64,000 nucleotides of DNA. Origin: Lithospermum erythrorhizon. Its lineage: Eukaryota; Streptophyta; Magnoliopsida; Boraginales; Boraginaceae. The first letter of the stretch is position 1, and every line of letters begins with the position of its first letter. Shown piece after piece: positions 36,301 through 47,386 of the stretch. The position numbers were made by a program, and so were the translations under genes. The notes under the pieces were generated by a model, which was given only the letters and a program-made list of their open reading frames with translations, was not told the origin of the DNA and ran no database searches. The stretch covers positions 62,001-126,000 of the forward strand of contig JADFUC010001275.1 of NCBI GenBank assembly GCA_019722365.1, read 5' to 3'.

Positions 36301-36829
36301 TCCCCACCCCAGCTAAAGCTCATCTTAGTTGAGAGTTGGACTTCTTTCTCCTCGGAGTTCTAGGGGATGATAGCAAGCTTATATTCTAACTTTCGACTAA
36401 ATAAAGATTGGAAAATTCTTGAGTAATGAACATCGTTTCGTGGCGCTTCTCGGGGTTTAGAGTATGATAGGCTTTATGTCTTGCCTCTCATTTAACCCGA
36501 GGAAGGGGTTAAGCTCAGGCCTATTAGAGGCAGGACTCTCACAAAAGAAAGAGCGGAATCTCTCCGATTCTTTGCTGCGGGACTCTTTATATATATTTAT
36601 ATAGTTATAACACTCTAATTAGCTGACCAAAACATCATTTACGGAGGTTGTTGTAGTTTCGTAGTTAAGAACAAGTTTCTTCGAGATTGGGTTGGTGTTC
36701 GGTGTCTTGGGTAAAAGATTGAAAAGAATGCCGAGGTGACATTCAGCGAAATGCCAAGAGAGCGAGAAGAATCGACAAGGCATTCATAACGAAATTGGTG
36801 AAAACCATGACAAGAATTCTCAATTCGAG
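33328..36829. other. Mitochondrial-like spacer DNA, with the atp9 leader at its end
   Basis: No gene is recognised from 33328 to about 36600. Open frames such as 35434-35063, 35435-35683 and 36005-35745 encode nothing I know. The last ~100 bases (GACAAGGCATTC, AAATTGGTGAAAACC, CAAGAATTCTCAATTC) look like the 5' leader of mitochondrial atp9. Confidence 0.45.
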
Positions 36830-37025
36830 ATGTTAGAAGATTACCAAAATCAATAGGTGCGGGGAGGCCTTCTGATTCTTAGGGAGTTGTTGTTGGTATT
36901 AGAGTAGCGATCATAGTTCCTTGATTCATTCAGTGGCGCGAAATCGTCATTGGCTAAACAATTATTTGGTTTATGCCATTTTGGGCTTGTTCTAACGAAG
37001 CTATTGCATCGTTGCCCCAATGCTC
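36830..37025 (+). pseudogene. atp9: Mitochondrial ATP synthase subunit 9 (atp9), broken copy
   Basis: atp9 encodes the 74-residue ring subunit c of mitochondrial ATP synthase. The copy starts ATGTTAGAAG at 36830 and continues AAATCAATAGGTGC, with the Ala/Gly-rich first membrane helix badly damaged (36863-36920). TTGATTCATTC-GTGGCGCGAAATC codes the loop SLIHSVARN. The frame then reads SLAKQLFG and, after shifts, YAILG and EAIA. These hold the conserved Arg-Asn loop and the second helix with its Glu. Similarity ends at CCAATG near 37023; the expected tail is replaced by unrelated sequence. At least four indels break the frame, so it cannot make the protein. Confidence 0.85.
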
Positions 37026-37159
37026 AAGTGAAGCAAGCTTTCCCGAATATGACGATGCGAGTGGCTAAAGAAGTCGGAGGAAAGAAAGTAGTTGGACAAG
37101 CTGTATACGGTACATTAGTATTACGGGGAATTAGCATTGTGAAGGGAAGAGTGAGAAAA

Positions 37160-37177
37160 TTTTTTTTTTTTTTTTTT
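37160..37177 (+). repeat. Run of 18 T
   Basis: An uninterrupted T18 lies about 135 bases after the end of atp9 similarity. On the reverse strand it is an A-run. Confidence 0.95.
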
Positions 37178-38402
37178 GGAGTGTAGCTCTACTAAGTAAA
37201 TCGGCCTAACCTTCTACTTTTAACTAAAAATGAACAACCGGCGTTAGCAGCAAATAGATAGTTCCAGCGCCATTTGAGCCGTTGCGAGCCGGAGAAAGCG
37301 TCACCGGCGGTTAGATCGCGAAAGTCGTTTGCAACAATTAGATTATTTTAGACTAAAAATATAATATTATATATTATAAACAATAAGAAAAAAAATGATT
37401 TTTTTATTGTTTTTATTTGTTCATTCCTGGGAAGAAGAAGAAGCGGAGATAGAGCAAAAGGCCTCCCTCTTTCCGTCCGCTCTTCCCGAAGTGAAGCGAG
37501 TACATGTAGAGTAAGGGCTTATAGTTTTAATTAGTTTGAAAGCGTACCGCTCATAACGGTATGTGTAGGTTGGGCCCTCTTAATACCTTTTCACCTCACT
37601 TGTGGGCTACGGATACAAAGCGTCGAAGTTCCATACCTGAGATCTCGATCTAGCGGCTGGAATCACCACGGCTGCAGCCCCTTCCAGACACGCCTCCTAC
37701 TCTCTTATCACTCACCTACGCTCTTGCAGTATGCCCAATTATGTCTGGCTTGGTGAGCCATGTTTCAAACCATCGGCCTCATTGCTTGCAATAGCGAAGG
37801 GTCCGAACAGCGAGATTCGTCTTTGGCGTCGATAATGAAACCTTAGAATCTTATTGTTTTGTTCCCGAACAACGATCATTCATTACGGCCGGCCCGACCA
37901 AAACTGGCCCGGTCGGGATTGCTATATTATGGAGCTGAGCACGACGGGCGGGTGCAATGGAATAAGATCTCGATCTTAATAAGGGTGAAATCTTGAAGAA
38001 TTTGGCAAGAATCCAATGCGATAAGCGAGGTTAAGTAGCGAAGGCTGGTTCGTACTCTAAGAGAGTAAGGTTTGAATCGAAGATCACAAAGCGGCACCGA
38101 GGCGCCATAGCGTAGAGAATAAGGGAGGGTACTTGGCGGTAACCAACTCCGCCGTTGGGGGGCTGTGTAAGCTATCCTTTCAATTTATGGATTCTCGGGC
38201 CTTTTTATTCTCACTATTGGAAGATGGCTTGTCGAGAGACGGTTTACCATTTCTTTCTTTGAAACGTCTTTGATAAGCCCTAAGTTTAATTCGATTGAAT
38301 TTCCTTATTAGATTCCAAAAAGTAGAAGTCCTTACGCACTTTACTTAATTCCGACTTAATTTCTTTATGGGATATTTGAAGGAGAGCTTTGTCACTTTTC
38401 TT

Positions 38403-38465
38403 AAAAATAGGATCTAGCTCGAAGAATGAGTTTGATTCTCCTTAAAATCATTTTGTTGGAAAAAG
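38403..38465 (+). repeat. 63-base direct repeat, copy 1
   Basis: It begins AAAAATAGGATCTAGCTC and ends TTGTTGGAAAAAG. The second copy at 41539-41601 differs at two positions. Plant mitochondrial genomes are rich in such short repeats, so it was probably already duplicated in the mitochondrion. Confidence 0.95.
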
Positions 38466-39833
38466 GGCTTTTGTTATTTGTTAAGGACTTCAGGTATTGT
38501 AGATAAGATCTCCTGGCTCACGAGGTGGCCTTAGTGATAGGGGATTTTTTGATAAAGGCTTAATAGGAGGATGTAGGGGGGTCAAAGAAAGTCGGGATAT
38601 GGCAAGCATCTTTTTTGGATCGAATGGGCTTTGTGAGAAATGGCGGAATTTTTAAAATGGATGTTTATATAATGAACACTTTTGGAGTGCTTGTGAATTA
38701 ATTGTGCCGCCAGACCTTTTCAAGTGATCGAGGTTACGATAAGGGTTCCAAATCTACTTTGTTTATTTTAAATTTGAAAAGAAGTGCTAAACCGAGGCCT
38801 CACGAGTTGGTATCATTGAAAATGGTAAGACCTTTCCATGCTTCGGTCGTTCCATCCCATTTCTCAGCTTTCTCTGCGAGCGATGTTCTAATATTAGAAA
38901 TAAGTAAGAAGTTGATTGTAATCTTGTAATGGCCAAAACAAGGTCAATTTTTATAAAGAGCCGATTGATTCCTCTCTACTTGAGCTCATCGCGAGAAATC
39001 GAGATCATTGAAGAGAGGAATCCTAAATGGCCGGGTGAAGAATGAAAAACATCCGCTAAGGCCCTTGGGACCAAGGTTTCACGAATGCGATCATAGATAG
39101 ACAAATCCAGAAACATTAAATTTGTCAATGGACAAAGCAGACGTCGGCCTTAAGCGAGATGGCGGGCGGTTCGGGATTAGGGTATTCCCTATTATGAGCC
39201 TCACTGAGATCGAGGAACAAAGCGAGTTGATTCTCTTGGCCTGTCGGCGGCTTGTGCAACCTTGGCTCTTTAGAATCCCGCTCTGTGTCGTAGACTTGTA
39301 GCTCGTGATCCACCGGGTGGGTTTGTTGTTTATCCTTCTTGTTTCGAGTGGCTGTCATCTTCTTGGATAGCTATAGTGGTCCATAAGCATGAATGTACTT
39401 GTGGGGCGATCCCACGGACATAGTCGCTTTTCGGGTAGTAGCCGTTTAGTCCATGTCCATTGGATGGTCGGTGCAAGGCTAGAAAATCGAACACATTGAT
39501 TCCGCTCGTTCGGTCCTTCGTTTGAGCTGTCCTCGGTCAATGGTGATCTCTTACCCCGTACTTCGAGCGGCGAATCTTACAACTTGTTCACTTGATTATG
39601 CCGGTTCACGGGGCCTCTCCTCCTCCCTTTTACGCTCCTCGTGAGTCGAGGCCCCTACAAAGGGGAAGAGTCGGCGGGCATCTCAACCATTGGCGGGGAA
39701 TTTCGCCGCATCCGATCCGCAATTCTTGTTACTTTGGATGATCGTGTTCGGTGAGTGTGACCTCGTCTTGTCGTGTCGGTGAACAACGGCCAGCCGTCAT
39801 TATGTTTACTTATGGGCCTATGGCGGGTCATGC

Positions 39834-41010
39834 TTTGGCCAAGTATCCTGAAAGAGAGACTCCCGAGAGAGGAGAGCTAGAAGTAGCAGTAGCCAGGAAA
39901 GAGGCGCATGTAGGCGTCATGACATCTTAAGATGTCGCCGAATAATTAGTTGGTACTAAAAATGTTAGAAAAAGTGAGCGAAAAGTAATAAGAAGTGAAA
40001 AGAGACGAAGACGCTAGCCGAGAAGCTTAAAGTTCAGCTGATACTTAGTGAGCTCTAGATTACATCTTTGGAATAAAAAATCCAGTTAGAAAAGAAATCC
40101 AATTAGAGATAAAATTTGCCCATAGGCGTCATAACATAGGTATTAAAGAGCGAGGAGACAAGCCCCCCACTTCCATATGTTGCTCATCCATGGCATGAAT
40201 CACGAACACGTGATAGGGAATAGTAGCAGCTTTGAAAAAGGCATGATTCATTAAATGAAAAGCCGGCCGAATAGTTAGAAGTGCATAAACAAGATGATAG
40301 CCTAATTGGTATGAGTTGGGTAATTTATGACCCTCTTTAGATAGTTACGTAATATTCCGATTGGTTCTTTGCCAAGAAATAGCGTCATAATGACAAAAAG
40401 TAATATGATAAAGCCATGGGTGGGTATTCAAATAAAGGGACCACGCTTGCTATCATGAAAGCGCCGGTATAGTATTGCATGAATCAAAAGCGAATCTTGG
40501 AGTGAGACCACTCCATAGCATCGGGTGACAGTATGCGATCTATACGTGCGGATTTCATAACGAGACCAATAAAGGATAAATACAAATAAAGTTATGGCAT
40601 TAAATCTCATATTGCAAGAAATCAAAAATTTATGGGGACACTAGCATAAGCAAAAATGGTTGAAAAGTCTTGTTTGAAAGAGTAAAACAACCCAAAATCC
40701 GGGAGCTAATCGGAATCACCTACTGATTGATAGTCACCAGCTTTTTATAATTTGCTTTATACACTTGAAGTCGTGTAAACTGAAATGAATTAACAAATAT
40801 GAAGCAGGCTGCTCCCTCCCATTCCAAGAATAGCGAGAGAGTTATTTCAATCACCAACATTAGCATAAAAGTAGGAATAGATAAATAACACACATAAATC
40901 GAAGTATCTGGATCCTCAGAGCATATGAAATAGAATAAAGATGGACGAAGCTACTTATGAATGTAAGAACGAATTAACATCGGTATGGTCGGGCTATCGA
41001 ACACGGACTT
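39834..41010 (-). pseudogene. nad5: Mitochondrial NADH dehydrogenase subunit 5, exon b
   Basis: nad5 encodes a proton-pumping membrane subunit of complex I. Read right to left, the segments appear in order: FDSPT (near 40990), ISSFVHLYSISY, SEDPDTSIYVCYLSIPTF (from 40920), LEWEGA, FTRLQ, FSTIFAYAS, CNMRFNAITLFVF (near 40615), PDAMEW, FEYPP, NHAFFKA (near 40240), VIHAMDEQ, FLTGF (near 40090), LVPTN, DILRCHDA, and GYLAK ending at about 39834. These match mitochondrial nad5 from 'FDSPTVVML' to 'VGYLAK', the large exon b of about 1.2 kb. The longest unbroken frame is about 60 codons. Frameshifts every 50-150 bases make it a pseudogene. Exons a, c, d and e are not nearby. Confidence 0.92.
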
Positions 41011-41540
41011 GAAGTGAATTGCGAGTTGGACCAATCTGATCGAAGCTCCACTAGCGTACAATGATGTTGTGGTGAACCTCTCGTTCTAATTCAATACTCA
41101 CCAGAACCGTGCGGGAAGGTTTTTTCCATGCTACGGCTCATGACTTGATCTTCATGAACCGTATGTCGAGCAGGCACGGAAAAAAGAAGGTCTCGTTTCC
41201 TTTGCCCTCAAGTGTACCGCATCTGCGTGCTTAGGCTCCTTCTTCCCGTTTCACTAATGAAAGAGTCCACGCACCTTAGTAGTCTCGAATCAGGCCTATA
41301 GAACTGCCAATTTTTTAGTAGGTCATTAACTGCAGGCGAAGAAAAGTGGATCAGAAAGGGGGCTACGAGCCCTGTCCCCGCATCTAAAAGATTGATTCGA
41401 TTCGTCTGAGGTGCACTTGAAGTGGGGGTGTGTTGCTCCTATTGAAGTGGGCCCTTCCCATAAGGCCTTGCCCGTCGGAGGCATAAGCCTCTTCTTTACC
41501 TATATGCGGCGCCGTCTTAGCTACTGACTAGGATCCACAA
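41011..41540 (-). other. nad5 group II intron 1, 3' part with domain V
   Basis: Next to exon b on its upstream side is the 3' end of a group II intron. The reverse strand at 41139-41104 reads GAGCCGTAGCATGG, an A-run, then CCTTCCCGCACGGTTC. This is the domain V hairpin with the invariant AGC catalytic triad in AGCCGT pairing with ACGGTT. It is followed by GGTGAGT...TTCACC, a stem in the place of domain VI. Its position before nad5 exon b identifies it as the cis-spliced first intron. The intron's 5' part and exon a are missing. Confidence 0.75.
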
Positions 41541-41601
41541 AAATAGGATCTAGCTCAAAGAATGAGTTTGATTCTCCCTAAAATCATTTTGTTGGAAAAA
41601 G
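41539..41601 (+). repeat. 63-base direct repeat, copy 2
   Basis: It matches 38403-38465 at 61 of 63 positions. It is the last sequence before the nuclear flank, so it lies at or next to the right edge of the mitochondrial block. Confidence 0.95.
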
Positions 41602-41610
41602 AGGCTGTTA

Positions 41611-44600
41611 GCTTGTTTGATTGATACACTTGACATGGTTGTAAGGGTCAATAAAATATAACAAATCCCACCTAATAAATAAACAGTTAATCTCATACCA
41701 AAATATAAATTCGGGATAGGGTAACTTGTATGCACGGGCCTACTAGTATGGCAGACGTGTCACGTTTAAGGAGCCATCCGATAGAATGATCCCTAAGTTA
41801 TTGGATTAGAGAACTCAAACTTACACTTTCATTACGAATTTCACGTTAAATTATATTTTTTGATTTACGGTGTTTTCCAATATATAGGCCCATTGACATA
41901 GAAATTACCAACCTGATCTAAGATGAACTTTTGGTAATCCCGAGATTATGATAGTCGTAATTGTGATAGTACACTTGCTTGCATGATTTAAATGAAATAT
42001 GATACGTCTTTGCCGTTAGTTCACATGTAATTATAAGTTCTTGGTATACTTTTGTTTTAGTGGGATTATAAATACTAGTATAGTTATTCTATTACCTGAT
42101 TATAGAATATTTTATGACAAATAGATTAAGTTATTCTTTATGTATTTTCTAACGTAGTCATTATCGAAGTTTCCCCTGTCTCGATCACTGATCTACTCGC
42201 CCTATATAATAATCCTTATGATGGCACCAATTTCATTGAATGGTCACTAACTTAAAATGGCATAGGCCCGATAAGAAAGGATATGTATTGGAAAGGAAAC
42301 CCGAGGTTCGAGAGGGCGTGATCTGTTCTCCTAAAACGTATATATGTGAAGCACTTGGATGATGCGAAGGAAGTTAAGTTAATGTCACGGAATTTGCATG
42401 AGCGATAGGTTTGAGAGGAGGCTTTACACTTCACGAACCTTAAAGACATCTGATCGGTTGATTACGACTTCATACAAGGCTGAAGTCAAATCGTTTGAAG
42501 ATGTTTTGTAGACTAATCCTTTGAATAATGAATTCTACGTATATACGATATGATGAAATTGATCGGGTTACTCCGGTACTCGAGAATTTCAATATCAGGG
42601 CAATGGCGAAGGATATTATTCAAGGTGTATATCCCGAGGACTCTCCTGAAGCCATGTCCACACACGATCAGTGAAAGACAGCTTCGCTTTATCCTTGATT
42701 TATAAGAGAATCATAGGTGACAAGTATGAAGGGGATATAGAGAAACTCTGCTTTCTCGTGGTGCTTTGAGAGTTAAGGAGAGCGGGGAGTCAAGTAGCAA
42801 TAGGCGTTCTCGACCTCCCCAGAGACTATCAAGAAAGTTTTCTAGGAGGACTTTTCCACCAGGGCTGAGATGTGATACGATTACAGATTCGTCTTAAGAG
42901 GTACAGTCATATTATGACTTGAGATACTTCATTTTTTGATACGATAATGTTGTCGACAGTAATCGCTATACCAACATTTGTGGAAATGTGCAGGTCAGAG
43001 TCGAAGATTGATGGAAATGGTACAAACCATCTGGAGCGCGAATGAGATGACACCAAATGACCAGTTTTATCGTTTGTAGTTAGACTACCGTTTTGTGACA
43101 CGTATTGTTATTTAGCATCCTGCTTTGATCAGGAATGACTTTTTCATTTATGTTTTGAACATGGATATTTTTCTTTTATGACTTGAGATTAATAAGACTT
43201 GTTTTTATTAATCCCCACATAAAAGTTACAAACGATAATCGTATCTCCATAATGTTAGTTACACCAACATACAATATCATAGTATGTATGCCCATAAGAA
43301 TTCAAGTAAAGTGACTTGAAATCGAATCTCCTAACACGTTATGAATTGTAAAAATATAATCACATGAATAAGATCGTACATACGGAATCTTTAGAATCAT
43401 ATGTTTCGAATAATATGATCAATATGTGAACAACACTTAGAATTCATAATCTGATAATCATCCGTTAACTTAAAATTAAATGTTTAGGGTAATATATTTA
43501 TTAAAAAGTCATAAATAAAGATTTATGAGAATAATGAATAGAAACACTCTCATTTTATTGCTAGTAAAATAAACTAGTAAAATATAAATATATATATTTA
43601 CTACTGTATTTTAGAAATACATGATTAAAATTTGAATAGTTCGAATGATTAAGAGTCGGCCCAAGTAAATATTTAACATTCTTTAAATTGTTAAAGAGAT
43701 ATACCTACATTAGATGAACCACATTCACCTAATAAAACTCGAATTACATATTCACTTCAGTCTATCTTACATACTAACAAACATGTATAACTCAACTGAT
43801 CAACATCTAGAACATCATATAAAGATGTTACATGGTATTCCATAAAATTCGGGTTCAAATCTTATAAAACTTTCGCTGAGTCAACTAGTAGACAAATTAA
43901 AGATGAACTTGAACTTATTTGATACTTCTGAATGGTAATCTGACAAAGGTGATGCTTTTAAGGATACAACCATGAACAACAATGATGATAGTTTAAGATT
44001 TATAAGATCCGAGATAGTTTAAATATAAAATCACGGTTTGGATATTAACATCTTTACTTCTAGGTAACAAGTTTATCAAGAAATAAATAACCAACATAAC
44101 CACGAATGATTAATCAGATGGAATTGTCCATGTTTCTGATCTTAATGATAGCGAAATTTATCCAAGTCAAGGTGATTTTTGTACTGGAGAAATTATCAAT
44201 TATTCACAAATGCTTTAGATCATCTGGATCTACAATAATTGATATATACATAAGTTAATGAACAGTTCAACCGATTGAATTCATTAATGGAAATTAGATT
44301 CTTATATAGACAAGAGGATTAGTGGGAGCTACCCAGCATGTGCAAAGTAGTATGTAAAAGACATTCTAATGATAGAGAATGACACAACCACCTCAAATCA
44401 GGTGGTCTCTATAAAAGGATCAATGGATGGCTCGAATCTTTCTAGAATTCATAGAGACCGGGTTGAATGAACTCAATTATACTGATAATGCATACAACTA
44501 GGGATCTAAGATGAATACATTAAAGAAAGAATTTTTCCGAGAAATATAACTTTCCTCACACATTATAAAGTTGTATAAGAGGAAAGAAGAGCAATGCAAA

Positions 44601-45866
44601 TAAAAGGGGATGACGTTTGTATTAGTTACTTAAACCAACGAGAGGCGATCATCAATATCGGTTGGGTAAAATGAAATGATGAATAGAGTTGTGAAGCGAC
44701 TTGTTAAAGTAACCGTATAACACAACAAATGACTGAGAACATAGAAGCGAAGACACAGTTACAACTTTGAGAAGTTGTGAATAAGAAGCAAAATGGATTA
44801 TAACACTAGTGGTGATCCAGAAAGTTTCTAATTAGATTAGCCATGATAAAGACTAGTCATCTCTGTGTAAGCTTATTGAAGTTGAAAAATCAAGATCTCA
44901 TTGTTAATCCGGACATTTACTCAGATAATGACACTTCCTTCAATAGTTGAGTATGGAAGTGCATATGTATATATAGTTGAGAACAAAGAACAACATTTAG
45001 CTAGATGATAGGCTAATCAACCACACTGATGTAAGAATGCTGAGAGGAAGTAACATTCTTCTCTTGAAGCTCAAGTGGTGCTAGATTTAGTGGGAGCTAG
45101 TGCTTGAAATGAATCTAGCGACCATTGTGTAGCAATACCATTGAATATGAGCCCAGATTGATACCGCATCATTATTATTGATAATGAATGTATATATACA
45201 GCCTTGTCAATACCATAAATGCTTGAACTTTTGGTTCCACCGGCAATCTATGTTATTCTTGAGAGGTTTTAGATACGTGATCCAAACAAGAAAACCTCTA
45301 ACAAGCCAGCCATCATTCTTCATTCTCAGATTAGGTGTTCAACGAGATTGGAATCGAATACCCAAGCAGCCCAATCGTGCTTGATTGTGTTGATAAATTT
45401 GCCCCGGATCAAAGGAATGTGGATACTCTAATCAATCACATGGGTTTACGAGCATTGAAGCAGGTTTGAAGCCGTAGTCTTTGGACAATGACATGATGAG
45501 ACCTTGGAAGATAAATTATCTATGTCCCAAAGAAGGTGCGATTGAATGGCGATTCTTAAACTTGAGTAAAGGACTCCATAGGTACTGAAGTATTATATTT
45601 TGAGCTTGTCAAACATCCTACAGCTTGTCAAATGGGAGGTAAAATATTTGGATTCATACACGGATAAATCATCAATTTCTTTAATCTTGGAGAGTTAAGG
45701 ATGATCTTCTAATATTTGGATATCGCATTAGCTTGTCTATTACCAAAGAAGGCTACTTGGGTGCTAGAGTTGGTGACACATTTCTTACCAAAAGCAGCTG
45801 CTTTGAAATCGTGTATCGAAGAAATCGTTGATACTATATAATAAATCGTCAAAGGGTAACTGAGAG
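41611..45866 (+). pseudogene. Heavily decayed Copia-like internal region
   Basis: At about 42220-42840 scattered pieces fit a Copia gag: DGTNFIEW near 42216-42240 (family 'NGTNFADWK'), YVKHLDDAKEVKLMSRN near 42338-42390 (family 'W...D.KVK..MLASM'), IYDMMKLIGLLR near 42545, and AKDIIQGVYPEDSPE near 42607-42650. The rest, to a purine-rich AAAGGGTAACTGAGAG at 45851-45866, shows only hints of coding (TAGTGGGAGCTA near 44320 and 45090). I cannot place integrase or reverse transcriptase. The stretch 41611-42200 may hold a decayed LTR/leader with no clear primer site. Confidence 0.5.
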
Positions 45867-46635
45867 TGTTGGAATTATCCGTTGAACAATTTTATTGTAC
45901 AACCGATTTGTTCATTCATAATATATAAGTTCAATATATATTAATTGTTAAACAATTAATATTTAGGATTTAACGGACTTGACATTAGGGATTAGATGAA
46001 ACTGTAGGGTCGCTCGTATCTATATTTTCGGTTATATTTTTTTAGTATATTACTCTTGTCAAATCAAAGTTACTGGCAGTGATGAACTATATTAATAATG
46101 TGGTTAGCTTAGAGATTATAAAAGTGAAACACGAAGGAAACATTTGGGACAAAAAATCAGTTCTCAGGATGTGGAATAGGGAGATGGGATTTGGGGAGTT
46201 TTTGTATCCTCAACTCTCCTTGTTTTTCCTATTTAAGTGGCTTAAACCTACACAACTAAGGTTAATGCTCACAATTTGATTTGCAAGAAATAAAAACTCT
46301 CTCCTCCTCTCCTCCCAAAATAGTGAACCCCCAGCCTTGTGAAAATAATTGATTTATTTTCATGCTTTTTAATTCCAAGTTTCTACTTTAATCATTTTTA
46401 GTAAAAGCGTCAGGAAGGTTCTAGATAATTTCTTTGGTGTGGTCTCTTATGGAGATACTCTCGTTGAGTATTGTGATAAATCTTTCCACACCCGATTTGG
46501 TCAGAAAGAAAGATGCATCTTGTATTTCGTACGTTTATTATTTTTGTACAATCCGTAGTATTCTGGGTTTCATATTCGATAGTTTAGAATGGTTTGAATA
46601 CGTTAAGAACCCAAACATAAGAGACATAAATATGT
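45867..46635 (+). repeat. LTR-like sequence, forward
   Basis: It begins TGTTGGAATTATCCG right after a purine tract, as a 3' LTR should. AAAACTCTCTCCTCCTCTCC near 46289-46310 resembles the region downstream of the transcription start in plant LTRs. The right edge is uncertain and is placed where the inverted partner seems to begin. Confidence 0.5.
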
Positions 46636-47386
46636 AGCGTTCTTTGGGAATCAAAGCAACAACGGAATAATATGATGGAGATCACAGTATCAAAGTAGAA
46701 TGCACTTGCAAGAGTTGTCCACCCAGCGGCGAACAAGTCCCTCAGGAATTTTACTAGAACTCCGTTAAAATATTAAATTTAAGACGAGGTTGGGTAGAAA
46801 AAACCAAAGGGTTTCTTCCTCCTACTACTCGACTAAATGGGGGAGAGAGAGTTTTAAGCTTTCACTATTTCTCAAAGGAGAATTAGCAAAAGCAAGTTCC
46901 TTTCCAAAATGATGGCCTTTATATGAAACGATCGATACCCTACTTTAGGCCTTCAAATGATGGTGAAAACTCTTAAGTCTTTTACATTCTCATCCCTAAT
47001 AATAAGGAACCAAAAGAACATTCTTGACCCGCACCTTAGCCGTACCTATGAGTAATATTTGAAATAAATTTTGCCCCATCATTCCTCTGATTTGATTTTA
47101 AACCCTAGAGGTTATAATCGAATTATGACTTGATTTCGTTGTATGTATGTGATCTCTTAGGCTCGATTGACAAAGGCCACATAATAATAAATGTTAACCG
47201 AACATTATTTAATAATATATTAGATTATAAGCGAATTACATTAGTAAATTTACAATCCCAGTGTCACATCAGTATCAAATCGAACTTTGTCATACAATGA
47301 ACTTATATATGAACTTAAACTTAAATGAGTTAGGTTGTACATTAGATTGTTCAGCGGCATCGGCTTGATATCTCATATTTCCAACG
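46636..47386 (-). repeat. LTR-like sequence, reverse
   Basis: On the reverse strand it begins CGTTGGAAATATGAG and continues CTGAACAATCTAATGTACAACC, close to TTGAACAATTTTATTGTACAACC of the forward copy. Further on it has AAAACTCTCTCTCCCCC. It therefore looks like a diverged LTR of the same or a related family in opposite orientation. I see no internal region attached. Confidence 0.4.

Larger units (their letters stand above)
37026..39833. other. Mitochondrial-like spacer and possible nad5 intron 2 start
   Basis: This stretch has the GC content and CTTTCC/GAAG texture of mitochondrial DNA but no gene I can name. The open frame 36950-37186 spans the atp9 remnant in a shifted frame. Immediately left of nad5 exon b (below 39833, reverse strand) one expects the 5' half of the trans-spliced nad5 intron 2, but I cannot verify its consensus. 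A 63-base repeat (38403-38465) recurs at 41539. Confidence 0.4.
27605..41610. other. Nuclear copy of mitochondrial DNA (NUMT), decayed
   Basis: Four separate mitochondrial landmarks lie in one block: the 3' end of rrn18, rrn5, atp9 and nad5 exon b with its group II intron. Between them the composition differs from the AT-rich flanks: it is rich in CTTTC/GAAAG runs and even in GC, as in plant mitochondrial spacers. All genes are broken by small indels, and a nuclear LTR splits rrn5. The block lies between a LINE and a Copia remnant, so it is nuclear. The left edge is taken as the LINE end and the right edge as the last mitochondrial-looking repeat; both are inferred. Without the solo LTR it spans about 13 kb. 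Confidence 0.8.

Noticed and set aside
35063..36323. Open frames of 70-123 codons in the mitochondrial block
   Set aside because: None matches a mitochondrial gene that I know. Frames of this length are common in GC-balanced spacer DNA.
39125..39800. Possible ccmFN fragment on the minus strand
   Set aside because: A GGGGCC...CGACTCACGAGG string near 39640-39655 looked similar to the RRSRGS part of ccmFN, but the sequence on either side did not follow the gene convincingly.
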